From NCBI GenBank assembly GCA_015501595.1, contig JADNRX010000109.1, positions 62,001 to 126,000 of the forward strand: DNA of 64,000 nt, read 5' to 3'. Under the pieces are notes generated by a model. It ran no database searches. It saw only the letters and a program-made list of their open reading frames with translations, and was not told the origin of the DNA. This DNA is from Hymenopellis radicata (taxonomy: Eukaryota; Basidiomycota; Agaricomycetes; Agaricales; Physalacriaceae). How positions within the stretch are numbered: position 1 is the stretch's first letter; each line of letters opens with the position of its first letter. Made by a program: the position numbers and the translations under genes. This document shows positions 44,401 through 56,600 of the stretch, piece after piece.

Positions 44401-47400
44401 TGAACATCTCGAGCGAATCATAGCAAAGTATCAACTCATACCACCGCACTTAACGGGTCATCCAGCAAGACATACTTCGTTCGTGCGTAAACGGCCCTAG
44501 CGAGCGCAACACGGGCCTTCTGCCCGCCACTGAGACTGACGCCCTTCGCTCCAATCTCAGTCATGTCTCCGTCTTCTAGTACTCGTAAGTCCGGACGGAG
44601 CGCACACGCCTCAATCACAGTCTGATACCGCGCTTCATCCAGAGGGTACCCAAACAAAATGTTATCCTTGATGGACTGATGCCTCAGCCACGGCGACTGG
44701 GCGGCATACGATATCGCATGCATATTACCGAACTTGTCAATCCGTGAAATATCTTTCGACATGATGATCATCCCCGAGGTCAGTGTCATCTCTCCAAGGA
44801 CCGCCATCTAAAGAGAAAAATAAGTCAGTACATAGCCAAGTGAGAAGAGGCACTGAGAACTTACGAGAAGAGCGGTCTTTCCGCTCGCCGTAGGTCCAGT
44901 GATAATGGACAATTCGCCTTCAGGGAACATCACGGTAATATCTTTCAACTCGAACTTGTGGTCCATCACGTCGCTCCCATTCAGCCCAAGAGTCGACTCA
45001 TCACCGGACCCGTTTCGAGTGTCCACAGTAGAGGAAGCAATAGAAGCCTTAGCATGGTGCCCTGCATCCTCTTGTTTCTCCTCCACTTCGTTCCATTTGA
45101 GAGTGGCGTTGCGCAAACCTAAACCCTCCTCATCAGGTTCGAGTAGGATACGTGCCGAAGCATCTTTCTTCAACGACGAAACTTGGTCCGTGACCTCTTC
45201 TTCGCCTAGGTAGACTTCGATACGCTTCACGATGATACGGAGCTGAGAAGGACAACTGAGGTCAAGGTGGTTCCACGTAAATGAAGCGAGCCTAATACCT
45301 GAAGAATTTGCATAATCCAGGCGGGAATAATGTTAAGGGGCACACTCAAACAGAGTTAGGCGATCCAGTCCGCCATTCGAAAAGGGGACACACCGAATCA
45401 TGGAGAATAAAGATATTGACTGTAAACATCAACAGTTTAATCAACGTTATACGTTCATAAGCATCGAGTTGGACGTACCGTGAACGCTTTACTGATAGTT
45501 AGCTCATTGCCCTGAACAACGTACGTGAAGAACACCACAATCGAAATCAACACAGGTGCGCTGTTCCAGAGCATGTAGATGAGGATCGAATTGATACGAG
45601 CTAGCGCAAACGAGTCGGTTTCCAGAAGCCAACAAAGGAGAAAACACTGATACGAACATTTCACAATCCAGTTCATCTCAACGTCTCTTACGTCCATCGC
45701 CTTCTTGATCCATTTATCCTCCCATGCGAAGAACTTGATGAATTTGACCTGAATAGAATAGTGTCAATAAGGACGCGAGGCTGTCGAAGAAGACATACCG
45801 CTCCAATGAGTTCATTAAGAACTCCCATACGCTTATCGCTTGCCGTCATGATTCCTTTCTGGATACGCACTCTCTGCCTGGTCAGAATACTGTTCAGTGG
45901 CCATCCCAAGAGAAGGACGAAGAAGCCGGTGAAAGCGGACCAGCCCAAGAGTCTACGCACACATGTGAGAAGGACAACATACGACAGGAAGATAAACTCA
46001 ACTGATAAAGGAATACACTCCCAATGACAATCTCAAGCGGAGCGCCGTAGATGTAATACGCGCTACTGGTTATGCCAGCAATCTAACGCATTTTAAAAGA
46101 TTGTTCATCAATGTAAACCGATCTCACTTTACTAGAATCGCTGGCCATAAGGTTGACGATCTTGCCCGCGCCTGCGCCGGCTTTGGGATCGTCCGCCTTC
46201 TCTTCCTTCTTCTTGTCTTCCGCCGATCTTGTACCTGGTGCTTCCGCCTTCTGTTCCACCGTCTTGTCCACGATGCCCGAGAAGTCTTTCCTCTTCAACG
46301 CCTTGTCGTAAATGGAGGCAATCAGTTCCGACCTCATGTGGGTGCCAGCACGGCGGCCGAACCAAAGATGATGCAGGTCAGCCTGGGCTTTGGCGACAGT
46401 GCAGACGAACATGAGAAGCGCATATATGTAAGCACGCGTAGTGTCTTCAGCTGTACGGTCGCGGACGTCGATTGTGGTGAGTATGAGGCTGATTATGAGC
46501 TTGGGTTAGAAAGCAATTCATGTATACCGAACGAGCGTACCTCATGAAAAACGGAACGGAATAATTGAAGATGGTGCTAATAAAGGTGAGACCAGCATCG
46601 AGCAGGAGATCGTGCAAGTTGGCTATCACTATCTTCCGAAGAAGACTCGATTGCACAATATTGTTGAACTTGATAAAGAGTGGTCGGGATTGGTAGGTTG
46701 GGCTGAGATTCCAGACATCGGCATCCTGGAGCGTTGTATTCCGGCCCTTTTGGACAAGAGGATATACCCAGCTGAACGTGACCCATCCGAACAGCGTCGT
46801 ATAGTCTTCTGGACTGACCGTCATGCCCTGGATAGGTTCTAAGTGTTGTCCATATGGAGAGATGAAAATCAACTCACAATATCAACTGGCTTGACGCGCG
46901 AGCTCGGAACGTCGATAGGAATGCTCATCACGACCGCAAGCAGGATAATCGTGATAATAGGATTAGCATACAGCCCGACAAGAATTATTCCGTGTGGGAG
47001 TGGGAAGCCAAATACGATCGTGTCGTACAAAGCGCCACCCAGCAGAAGAATGCCGCCTACCAGGTGCATAATATACACAACAAAGACATCATATTGAGGT
47101 GTGGCAGCGGGGGCAACGACTGGTCGCACGACAGTGTACAGCCAAGTAGCAGCGATAAGGAAAGCGCGCATGATGCCCCAAACATCGTAAGACGCCGCCA
47201 CAGCGCGGTATGACCCATCTCCTACCCAGCAAAGCGCTTCCACAAGCCCCAGCAGGGCAAACACCACTGTTCTCCACACCGGGACCACTACCAGGATCTC
47301 GAGCGTCTCCTGTTCGTCCTTGATATCCAGGGCTTCGGCTTCATGCAACGAGAGGAACGTCCTGAATAGCTTCGTCGTTTGGCGAATGACATCAGGCACT

Positions 47401-47522
47401 TTTATCGGCAAGGAGAACAGACAGAACACGGCGACGAGGACCGTCGCGGGAATAGTCGCCCATGTTCCGCGCACGCAAGTGTCGTGAAAGTCGAGCGCTC
47501 CCGATCCATTGCACAGGTTCAT
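41437..47522 (-). CDS. ABC transporter, ABCC/MRP full-size type
   Basis: Full-length multidrug-resistance-type exporter with an N-terminal TMD0, probably vacuolar or plasma-membrane, that moves anionic conjugates using ATP. Starts [20 protein letters not shown], followed by about five membrane segments to 46869. Exon [20 protein letters not shown] opens TMD1. NBD1 has Walker [12 protein letters not shown] (near 44880), signature [17 protein letters not shown] and Walker [17 protein letters not shown] (44400-44540). TMD2 spans about 44000-42700. NBD2 has Walker [13 protein letters not shown] (near 42360), signature [17 protein letters not shown], Walker [13 protein letters not shown] and switch His in [14 protein letters not shown]. 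It ends [12 protein letters not shown] with stop at 41437. About 20 short introns. The Q-loop region in NBD2 is followed by a long Ser/Ala/Pro insertion (about 41900-42030). The substrate is unknown; YOR1/YBT1-like yeast transporters are the closest functional guess. Confidence 0.88.
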
Positions 47523-49100
47523 CGAAGGACGAGCGGGACGGCGACGACGACGAGAACGCCGAGATGGTGGTCGTGGTTGATGTTGATTGTGACCCTAACC
47601 CTACACCACTGATATGGTGGCGGTCAGTGCTCACCGTCCTGCTATAAATACATACGATAACGCGTCCACATGAGCATCACGCGATATCAGTTCATATGCA
47701 CTTGATTTCTGTAATGGAAAGGATTCGCCATCGCGCGAACAAAGAGCTTGTCACTGTGCACTGTTTCGAGGCCAAGGCCGAAGCCTATCTGCGCCGCGAA
47801 CAATCCCAGTTTATACCCTGGCCTGATGATAGTCCCCGACCAAGCCGAATGTAGATTAGGGCGTTCTCCTGTAGAGCAAGGTTATCCATGATGGTTATAG
47901 CGCATAGGCTCTTACCTCGACAGAAACCAAATGAAGCGCACCAGGTGAGGCCATCCGTGGCATCCTTGTCTTCAATACACGATTGTGCTCTCTACATCGT
48001 CAATGACCGTCAGCCATGTCGGACATGGCCTAATAGATGATGTTGCGAGACGTCGGACCATGGAGCGTCGGTCCCTTCAGTGTAGAGTAAGCGCGGTGCC
48101 ATTGCAGTGCTGGATCGATGCGCATAAACGAGTGCGTCCGCCACGGATGGCTCGCTTCGCAGTCCTTCGGCGTGAGGAAGGACGATGACACATTTCGACC
48201 TGCACATCCGCGTCGATGTGCAGGTCGTATATGAAGTGAATGAGTATCCCAGCTTTTCTTGACCAGCTCGCCGAATTGGATCATTCCATGGGAAGCAGAG
48301 AAATCCGTTACTGCCACAGAGAGCTTGGCTTCGCGAGGCTGTAGGAGGCAGACCTAAGCCATGCAAGAGTACTAGTGGACGGGGAGACCCGACAGATGCT
48401 GCGCTGGAGCACAGAGCACAGAATATGGCAACAGTAATGGGCGGAAGGCGCCTAATTCGGAAAACCCTAACCTTAGTCAGTGCTCCATAAGGTATTGCTG
48501 GCCAGAAGTCCAAGGATGCTTTTTTGAGAATTTTCATTTCAGAGAGACCCGAGTGGAGATTTTCGGGCAGGTCGCACGTTCGAGCCCCGACCCCATCTCA
48601 AGATTAGCTCTGTAATATTGCACTTGTGCATGTGCTGTGAGCCCTAGGTGATCCCATAGACGCTATTAGGTTGGGGAACACTGTTCCCAGATGTGGGAAG
48701 CTCCAGAATTCGAGCGGGGAACAGATACGATAAGTCACGTGACCGGCGCGATTTCTCCGAATTAGGTGCGCTCGGCGCTGCGTGCGCCACACTGCCTCGC
48801 GAGACAGACAGGGCATCATAAAGCCTCAAATGTATCCCCCTTGTTGTTGCACATTACTTATCGAGGATGTATCCTTGGCTTCTTGCATACTCTTCTCAAG
48901 AACTATGTACTTATAGAGTATGAGTATGAGTATGAGTTGGGGCTGACCACGCCTGTTGCATAATATATCAACAGCCATGGCTCCGCGCTAGCGTGTCCCG
49001 GCCACACGCCCGCGGTCGCCAAGCAGTGTCGCATGTGAGTGGGCACTCAAGTTGCCGTCGTTTGCATACACCACCAGACGAGTGACGAACGACTGCCAGA
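47523..49100. other. Gene-poor stretch with transporter promoter
   Basis: Upstream of the ABC transporter. Frames on both strands (for example minus 48010-48537) lack family features. A GAGTAT microsatellite of about 3.7 units occurs at 48916-48937. A tRNA T-loop-like string GTTCGAGCCCC at 48580-48590 has no matching cloverleaf. Confidence 0.4.
48916..48937 (+). repeat. GAGTAT microsatellite
   Basis: The hexamer GAGTAT is repeated three and a half times without mismatch. Confidence 0.8.
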
Positions 49101-49139
49101 CCCCATGGCAGCCATCCCAATGCGTCTCCATCTGGAAAG

Positions 49140-49600
49140 GCCTATATGCCTTAAGGCGACTTTAAGCAACTTAAAGTATCTTAAGACGTAAAAAGATAGT
49201 AAAGATAAGTAAGCTGCCAAGACGCTTTAGGCTAAGGTTCACGGAGACGTGTACTTTAAAGCATCTTAAGACACTCTAAGGCATCCTAAAAGCTCTTAAA
49301 AGGCTCTCTACAGTTGACTTAAAGCATGCGTCTCTGTGAACCTTATCCTAAGATGACTTTAGTACGTCTTTCGGTTGCATAAAAGGCACTCAAAAAGCTC
49401 TTAAAAAGCTTTCGAAAGGCTGCATAAAGCAGATGTCTCCATGAACCTTATCCTAAGTGTACTCTACAGCGCTTCAGAGGTTGTCTACATGCATATTAAA
49501 AGCCAATTAAAGGCATCCAAAAGGCACTGCTAAAGCTGTATAACAGCCTCCAAAGTTAGATGTTTACATCAACCTTATCTTAAAGATACTACTACAAAGC
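49140..49600. repeat. Degenerate CTTAAAG-rich repeat field
   Basis: A dense field of short, imperfect words such as CTTAAAG, GCATCTTAAG, AAAAGCTCTTAAAA and AAAGGCA. Embedded in it is a longer recurring unit with the core GAACCTTATCCTAAG, near 49338, 49441 and (variant CAACCTTATCTTAAA) 49570. An inverted version (GGCTAAGGTTCACGGAGACG) lies near 49228. Spacing of the direct copies is about 100-130 bp. No coding potential. Confidence 0.6.
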
Positions 49601-49868
49601 AATAAAAAAGAAAGCAGAAAAGTCTACTCAAGCTCAAGCACACAAAGGAAGGAAAAGCAGATAATGATTAATAGTAATATATATACAAACAAAAGACAGG
49701 GGTGGTCATACTGGTGCTGCTACTACTCATCCTCAGCAGTGCTCATCCCTCAAGGTCATCATCCCATCCTCAAGCATCATCATCCTCGTCCTTGGTTGGC
49801 TCGTCATCGTCCTTCGTGGGCTTGTCGCCATCATCCTCTCATTGTCGTGGTTCTTGATCGGCTCGATG

Positions 49869-50513
49869 TCATCCTCGGTGGTCCTCGAGGGGCACGATGT
49901 GGTCCGACGTTGGCTTGCTGTGGTCCTGGGTGAGCGCGTCGTCGGTGGGCTTGACATGATCCTCAATCTCGGTGGGGTCAAGTTCGATGTCATCCTCGAT
50001 GGGCTTGACGTGGTCCTCGATGGGCTTGACGTGGTCCTCGATGGGCTTGACGTGGTCCTCGATGGGCTTGACGTGGTCCTCGATGGGCTTGACGTGGTCC
50101 TCGATGGGCTTGACGTGGTCCTCGATGGGCTTGACGTGGTCCTCGACGGGCTTGACGTGGTCCTCGATGCGCTTGACGTGGTCCTCGGTTGGCTTGATGC
50201 GATCCTCGATGGTCGTAGTCATCATCGTCGTCCTCGAAGGTGAGTCCTCATTGTCCACAAACGGTCGCCTCTCGTGGTCCTCGAAGGTCAAGGTCCTCGT
50301 TGTCCTTGAAGGTGGACTCGTCGTCCTCGAATGTCGGCACGTCATCCTCGAAGGTGGCCTCGTCGTTCGGTCTTTGCGGTGCGTGATGAAGCAGCCTAGG
50401 AAGAGAGAGAAAAAAAATTTAAAAAAATATAAACAAGATGAACCAAGTGACGCACCTGCCCAACTTCCTGCCAGAATCCAGAATCCACTGAAGTCGCCAT
50501 GCCAGAGCAGCAT
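49869..50513 (-). CDS. Possible repeat-containing protein (low certainty)
   Basis: The minus strand is open for 214 codons through the minisatellite and encodes at least nine heptads KPIEDHV with flanking degenerate units such as KRIEDHV and KPTEDHV. Upstream the same strand has ISHRKDR-like basic sequence. An alternative frame past a GTGCGT...CCTAG intron reads NDEATFEDDVPTFEDDESTF, which looks more like coding acidic sequence. The plus strand is also open through the repeat (GLDVVLD units), because 21 is divisible by three, so openness is weak evidence. It may be a low-complexity acidic protein or simply a minisatellite. Confidence 0.28.
   Translation of the reverse strand: MLLWHGDFSGFWILAGSWAGASLGSSCLYFFKFFFSLFLGCFITHRKDRTTRPPSRMTCRHSRTTSPPSRTTRTLTFEDHERRPFVDNEDSPSRTTMMTTTIEDRIKPTEDHVKRIEDHVKPVEDHVKPIEDHVKPIEDHVKPIEDHVKPIEDHVKPIEDHVKPIEDHVKPIEDDIELDPTEIEDHVKPTDDALTQDHSKPTSDHIVPLEDHRG
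49986..50200 (+). repeat. 21-bp minisatellite
   Basis: Tandem units of 21 bp (GACGTGGTCCTCGATGGGCTT). Nine carry GACGTGG, seven of them nearly identical, with degenerate units at both edges (GATGTCATCCTCG on the left, GATGCGATCCTCG on the right). The unit length is a multiple of three, so all repeats keep frame on both strands. Confidence 0.9.
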
Positions 50514-50519
50514 CGAAGG

Positions 50520-51760
50520 GAGAGGAGTGATGTGCGCATAGCAGCATCAAGTTATCAACACTGTGCACAGAGCAGGCGTGCCCGACGACGGAAATGGGAG
50601 TGGTGGTGGTGGTAAGAGAATAAGTCGTCGCCGCGCGCCGATCGGAACTTTAAACCAACCGGCACGTGAGGCATACGTGGCCTCATGTGCCGGCGGCAGA
50701 TCAACTTGGCGGAATTTCCTGAGACAAATGAAATTATCGCGCGTGAGGAGGAGGTTGTCGTCGACGCGCCATCGACGTTAATTAAATAGAAAAATCAAAA
50801 AAAAATGAAACGTACCCAGCTATGCCACGTCGCCAGCAGACGTGGCACTATCCAGGCCCATGTCGTCGCCAGCAGACAACGCGCCACCCAAAATCCTACC
50901 CAACGTGGATACCGGCTGACGGGGACGGGAATTGAGCGAGAAGAAGAGATGGCGGCGCTACAATGTGATAGACGCTGACGTCGTCAACGTTCTGACACTG
51001 TCGACGGCAGAACAAGAGACAGTATAATAATAAATGTAAAAGCACACGTACCAAGCAGCGCTGCATAAACGACACAACGAGCTCTACATTAGATTCACTT
51101 GGCTGATCTGCCCCGCCGTGGTCGCCATCGTTGTATATGAACTTTTGCGGCCTCGTTGGAGGGCTTACGCGTCCAGCGGGGCCTCCGGGGCTCTTCAAGC
51201 CCGCGAATGCACGAAAAGAAAGAGAAAGAAAGTGTAGATGTGACGAGAAGAATGCCAGGAAGACCCGCGTCCCATGGTCGGGTCGTCGGGGTCCAGGCAT
51301 CGAGAGATGGTGGTGGTTAGAGTAAGATCAAGCAGTCGATCACAAGAGCCATGTAAGGCATTCTGCAACGGATCGTTTGAGCAAGTACAACGTACCGCAA
51401 CTAGCGGCCACTCTAAATTGAGCTCTAATCGATCAATGACATTGTGGGGTGTATATCCTATGGAAATTTGAGGAGCCGAGGATGTTCAGCGCACTGGAGC
51501 GCACGATTTCACGTTGTCCAGATGGTATACTATCTACGTAAGCTTAATTCCATGTCGGGATGCAATATTATTACCAGAATTTCTGTTTGTACATATAATA
51601 TAAGTATACTACATGATATCCCGATGTTTAAATTACGACTCCGAGGCCGTCGACGCTGTCCCGAGCGTCGACGAGCTCATTCCGTTCGCGATCGGATGTC
51701 CGATCCGAACAACCCGGAGAGTGATCGAATCCTGTTCGCCATTGTTAACTCTCCCTTAGA
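50520..51760. other. Gene-poor repeat-rich stretch
   Basis: Only short frames, plus A-rich runs near 50790. A segment at 51150-51210 has an inverted, partly deleted relative at 52013-52056. No RNA gene seen. Confidence 0.4.
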
Positions 51761-51769
51761 CCACCACCA

Positions 51770-52315
51770 TCAAGGCATTTCCTGCCTCGTCGACCCCGCC
51801 ACCCTTCTCCTTGGTGCTGGCACCATCTTTCCTCTTGTTTCTTCCGCTCTGGACCTTGGATCGTCGAAATAGAGCCGAGGAACGACCTCCTGCAGATGAC
51901 GGCAAGCTGCGACCGACTCTGAGTCGTCGCCTGTGGGCAAGGAGAGCGACTTTGAGTCGTCGCCTGTGGTAGGAGAGACTTTGCGTCGTCTCCCCCTGAA
52001 AAGGACAAAAATGGTTGCGGGCTTGAAGAGCCCAAGCCCTCCAACGAGGCGGCTTATCAACGAAGTGGTGTGGTGACGGCGATAGCGGCGGCAACGGCGA
52101 CGACGACGTGGAGAGGTTTCAGCACAGCAAGCGCCGAACCCGTGCTGAATGGAGGACTTTGTTCTGTGTGTATAGGTGCGCTTACTCTTGTCGTCGACTA
52201 CTTTCTCAAAATTAATCACCTTGTGCTCTAGCTTGTCCTTCCCGGCGCCCAGCGTCGCCGCATCCTTCAGCCTGTGTCCGTATTCGCCGACTTTGCTGTA
52301 GTGCGACGAGGCCAA
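51770..52315 (-). CDS. Hypothetical ORF, 181 codons
   Basis: The minus strand opens MASSHYSKVGEYGHRLKDAA, then KLEHKVINFEKVVDDKSKRT. The first 45 residues have the balanced charge of a real protein. After that the frame runs through repetitive sequence (TTGDDSKSLSLPTGDDSESV and basic Arg runs), suggesting the true exon ends near residue 45 at a splice donor. No family is recognised. It lies in a repeat-rich accessory stretch and could be a transposon-derived relic. Confidence 0.25.
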   Translation of the reverse strand: MASSHYSKVGEYGHRLKDAATLGAGKDKLEHKVINFEKVVDDKSKRTYTHRTKSSIQHGFGACCAETSPRRRRRCRRYRRHHTTSLISRLVGGLGLFKPATIFVLFRGRRRKVSPTTGDDSKSLSLPTGDDSESVAACRHLQEVVPRLYFDDPRSRAEETRGKMVPAPRRRVAGSTRQEMP

Positions 52316-52519
52316 AAGCGTTTTGAGGACGTGTTGCCCGACAGGACAGGATGGGTGGACAGTGACTCCGAAGGAGGCTTAGAGAGCACGTTCTGCTAGG
52401 ATAGGTGCGTCCTTCGTCGTATCTTTTTCCCCACTCTGACACCATTGAAGATGATACCGCGTTCACGAGTCCCCGCTGTTCGAAATGGCGGCGTCCATTT
52501 CCTGCCGTTTCGTCACGAC

Positions 52520-53073
52520 TCACCATGCTTGTTATCATCGGCCCAGCGCCTCAGCAGCAGGCAGCCTCTTTCCCGGGCCATGGTCATGGAGACCGACTTT
52601 ACCAGCCTGTGCACAGGCCCCAGACGACCAGCAAACGTGCAAGTAGTCGAAGCGGTAGCAAGAAGCTATATCCGCTGGATACTCCGGGAGCCCCTCGCAC
52701 GTACGGGAATGGCGACGCTAATTCTTGTCCAGACCATTACTGTCACCACAACCTCCACCTAGTCTCGTATTACACGTCGGAAGATATTCGTTCTGGGAAA
52801 CTCATGGTATGTCCATCGATAGGAAACCTCTTGAATTCCGACTGACACCGACCTTCCAGCGACCTTGTTGTCGGGCTGATATTATGAGTGCATATGCCTC
52901 CGCATATCTTCCAATTGACCAATTTTCGCGTACCTCCCAAAACCGAAATTGGCCCCGACGGAAAGCCACGATTTGTGTAAGTCTTCCCTTTTGGCCCTCG
53001 TAACAGGCGGCCCATTGAACAGGTTACAGGACGGAGCCTGAGGACGCTGAGCCCAATATCGAGCCAAAGGTGG
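52520..53073 (+). pseudogene. 5' part of a host gene split by the retroelement (putative)
   Basis: An open stretch including SGSKKLYPLDTPGAPRTYGN and LHLVSYYTSEDIRSGKLM is followed by a canonical GTATGT...CAG intron (52807-52859), exon RADIMSAYASAYLPIDQFSR, and a GTAAGT donor near 52978 with acceptors near 53025-53031. The last exon runs into the target site GGTGG. Beyond the element the same frame continues at 63335 (RRLHIISRIRPHSPSTPASP) to a stop. A second solution in another frame joins GPDGKPRFV to TEPEDAEPNIEPKVAETTYH. Either way a coding exon appears interrupted. No family recognised. Confidence 0.3.
53069..53073 (+). repeat. Target-site duplication, left copy
   Basis: GGTGG immediately before the 5' LTR, identical to the five bases following the 3' LTR. 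Confidence 0.85.
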
Positions 53074-53469
53074 TGTTATGGATGACACTGCTGCCACGTG
53101 GTATAGCGCTAACTCGGTGACACCGGTGTCAGTTTCTTAGCACTCATAGATATTATTAGATCATAGTCATGCGTCGAGTATCTTCTTTTCCCTTCTACGT
53201 ATTTCTCCTACTTTCTCAACTTTTAGTACTTAAATCTGATTGTATTAGCTAGAATGTTATCTTACAACTTGCTTACAACAACCATCTGCACTACGTGCAC
53301 CCACTCATAAGTCGAAACCGGCACCTGCTACGAAGCAGTGCCATCTCTATCGATTCGTGAGTCTCTCGGTGTCATCACACCGAACCTAACCAACATCATC
53401 AAAGGTAAAACTTTGATTCTCATTCGAGTACTCTGACTACTACGTTACAGATACTCGACATTCCTAACA
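53074..53469 (+). repeat. 5' long terminal repeat
   Basis: 396 bp, TG...CA ends, matching 62934-63329 base for base by eye. It should contain the element's promoter and polyadenylation signals. Confidence 0.92.
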
Positions 53470-53620
53470 CTGGTGGACACATTGGGAACGACATCTACGA
53501 GACTCGTTCTACTTACAGCATCATTTGTTACTACACCCTTGTTCGAATCGAATACCCTATTCTATTCCGACAATCTATACTCATTACAGATCAATCGATT
53601 CCTGACTCTAAGACACTACT

Positions 53621-56600
53621 ATGTCGGGCGCAGCTCAGACTTCGACCGATCCACCACCGCGACCGCGCTATCCTCGTCAACGTGCTTCAGACGTTTTTCG
53701 TACGGGCCTGGGTGAAGATCGCACAGGTGGTCATCCTCAACATTTTCAATACTCCAGCTGGAAGGAAATAAAGGCTAGGATTCGAGATTCCAATACAGCT
53801 GCTAAACACGCGGCAGGTATTCATGAAGACGCCTCTACTCATGCCTCGGATGCCACCGACTTTCCTGTGTTTACCGATTACAGTGCCGAAGTACCTGATC
53901 CTCTTCACATCGACCTGAAAACAATAACCGATGACGAAGTGGATATAGCGACAGCTCACCCTTATCAATATCTTGTCGAAGAGAACGACGAGTCTGTGCT
54001 TGATCGAAGGGATGAAGCCTTGCAAATCCTAGAAGACCATGGCATGCTGACCATCAACAATCTCAGGCAGTGCTCATCAAGACAGTACAAGAAAACCTTT
54101 GCTCCTGAATTCCGTCAACTGGAAATCCTATTCAGAAACGTCCAGTGTACCAACATCACTGATGCCGATGGTCAACGTCAAGTCTTTCGTCTACATCAAG
54201 AAGCGTTTGATGCACTAGCAGCGCGTCTAGTAAAGCGACGTCATTACGCTTTGGAATCCCTTGCTCAGTTCGGACGTGACAATCTGCCAACTGTCAGATG
54301 GGGACCTCACGGAGATGTCACGGCATGGATGGAAGCAATGGATTTCGAATTAAATTGCGTATTGTATATTGCACTATTAGAAACCATGCTATATGAATTG
54401 GATTACTATCACGACTGGAAGACAGGAATGCCGAGAGGACCTACCATAGACGATAGCGATATGCTGCCCGCGGAAGGTTTTTCAACTGGTCCCAAAGGTA
54501 TGAGCTGGGCTGATCTTCGAAGACGATCTAGTGGTATGCCAATCTACGGTGACAGCGCGAGCACCGCTAGACAACAACGAGGTAGAGGAATATCCGGATT
54601 CGGCAGTAATTGGTTCTCTCCCACAAGCAGACCTGGATATCAGCGAGTGCCTCGGGACTCCCTACCTGGAAGGCAGCCTCCGAAACAAAGAGGAGGAGGA
54701 CCACCCAGCGGTGGAGGCTCTGGCGATGAATCAGATTCAGGCCGACGACCGAACAATCCTCCAAGAAGACCGAAACGAGGAAACAATGGAAATCCAGGCG
54801 ATCCAGGCGATCCAGATGACGGCGACAACAACGGTAATAATAACGGAAGTCGACCGGGATCGCGTAACAGTCGTCCTACGGGAGGTCCAAACAACACGAG
54901 TTCCAACAATACTAGTAAGTCGTATGAGGCACATTTCGATCCAAAGTTTAAAATCTCAGACATACCCGGATGGGACGGTGATACGGACCATATCGTGAAG
55001 TGGCTGTTGAAGGTCGACGACTTTGCCGATCTGAGTGAGCGCATGAGACTACAATTAGGAAAATGGGTACCTAAACGGTTCACCGAGGCAGCCGACAGTT
55101 GGTATTACTCACTGCCGCGAGAAATTCGCAGCAGAGCGGAAGCTGACTGGGATTCTCTACGCGATCTCATCACACAGTTCTGGATGAACCGTAAGTGGTG
55201 GGAACGCCAAAAGAAACGCGCGCGAAACTCGGCTTACCGAGAAAACGGTCACCGCGCGGAGACACCTAGCCAGTACTTCATTCGAAAGTTGGATTTACTT
55301 AATATCGCTTTCGAGCTAGATAATCTGGAAATAATCAGTGAAATCATGAATGGTGTACCTGATTCTTGGGAAACTATACTGAACACTGAGATGTACGAGG
55401 ACCCGTACGAACTTCAGAGCAGCATCCGGTACCATGAAGAGACCCTTCTCGGATTGGCCACCCCGCGGCGTTTCACTTCCTACAACGCATCAACAGAAGT
55501 TGATGACAGGAACATAGAAGACGACTACTCACGCGGTAACAGTCCGATTCCGTCAGCACGGGTTCATCTTGTTGGCGCATCCTCTAAATTTCCCGAACCA
55601 CAGTTCCCAAAAGATGACTCAAACGTCACGCAAAAGGGTCTCACCCCAAAAGCGAAAGGCGCTCGACCGTGTCGTCACTGCGGTAGTGAGCTACATTGGG
55701 ATAGAGAATGTAAGCACCATAACCAAGGGATGAGGAATGCACGTACTCGTCTCGCCCACGCGGACACAGAACTTCTAAATGCGATTGACGAGTATGACGC
55801 GTTATACTACGCCGTAGCGGACGAACTCGAACAGTCGGGTTTTGAAGAGGCCCTTCAGACTAGCAAATCGTCAGTCTTCCATGCGAGGACAGATCGAGAG
55901 ACCCTGGAGGGCATCAACAAGGTCGAGCCAGTTGAGATTCAAGAAAACCCCGTACCGGAGTCAGAAACGCCATCGGAACGGAAAGCATACAACACGATGA
56001 CCGCTTGTAAACCATTCTACGAGAAGCCGGCACTAAATCGTCGTTCTAGAAGGAAGTTAGCTAAGGACATAACTAGAGTATTGCATGTTAAACATGACTT
56101 ACCGGGCAGTGACCCGGATAAACCTCTGGTTGAATTAGTTCAACTCAAAGCAAGACCGTCCGGATGTACGTTCCTTGGCAGTACTGCTACCGAGTCCGAA
56201 GCACGCATAAACGGACACGACCTCATCAAAGTTGTTGTCGACTCGGGATCCGATATCACGCTGATATCCAGCGAGGTACTGAGAGAATTATCAACCTCGC
56301 CTAGGATCAAGCTTGGGCAGGAAGTAAATCTGATTCAAGTAACTGGTCAAACATCAATTTCAGGGTATGTAAACGTCAACCTCACCTTTGATACTGATGA
56401 CGGACCCGTCCAGATGAATGTTGACGCCTACGTTGTTAAAGGAATGTCGACACCATTCATCTTGGGCAACGACTTCGCTGATCAATACTCAATATCGATC
56501 ATTCGAAGGGGGGGCAAGACGTACTTATCGTTTGCTGACACCGGTCGAGAATTGGAGGTCCAGAATTCAATGTCGCCTTCCTTAACCGACCTTGACGGAA

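Noticed and set aside
47392..47634. Upstream Ser-rich ORF as an N-terminal extension of the ABC transporter
   Set aside because: It is in another frame, and [20 protein letters not shown] at 47522 already matches the usual start of this transporter type.
48560..48605. tRNA-like T-loop string GTTCGAGCCCC
   Set aside because: No acceptor, D or anticodon stem could be paired around it and the upstream sequence is too short for a tRNA body.
49986..50200. CRISPR array
   Set aside because: The units are contiguous 21-bp tandem repeats without spacers, in a eukaryotic genome.
54640..55083. Minus-strand and alternative-frame ORFs within the gag region
   Set aside because: Shadows of the Gly/Asn/Pro-rich N-terminal part of the 2388-codon polyprotein.
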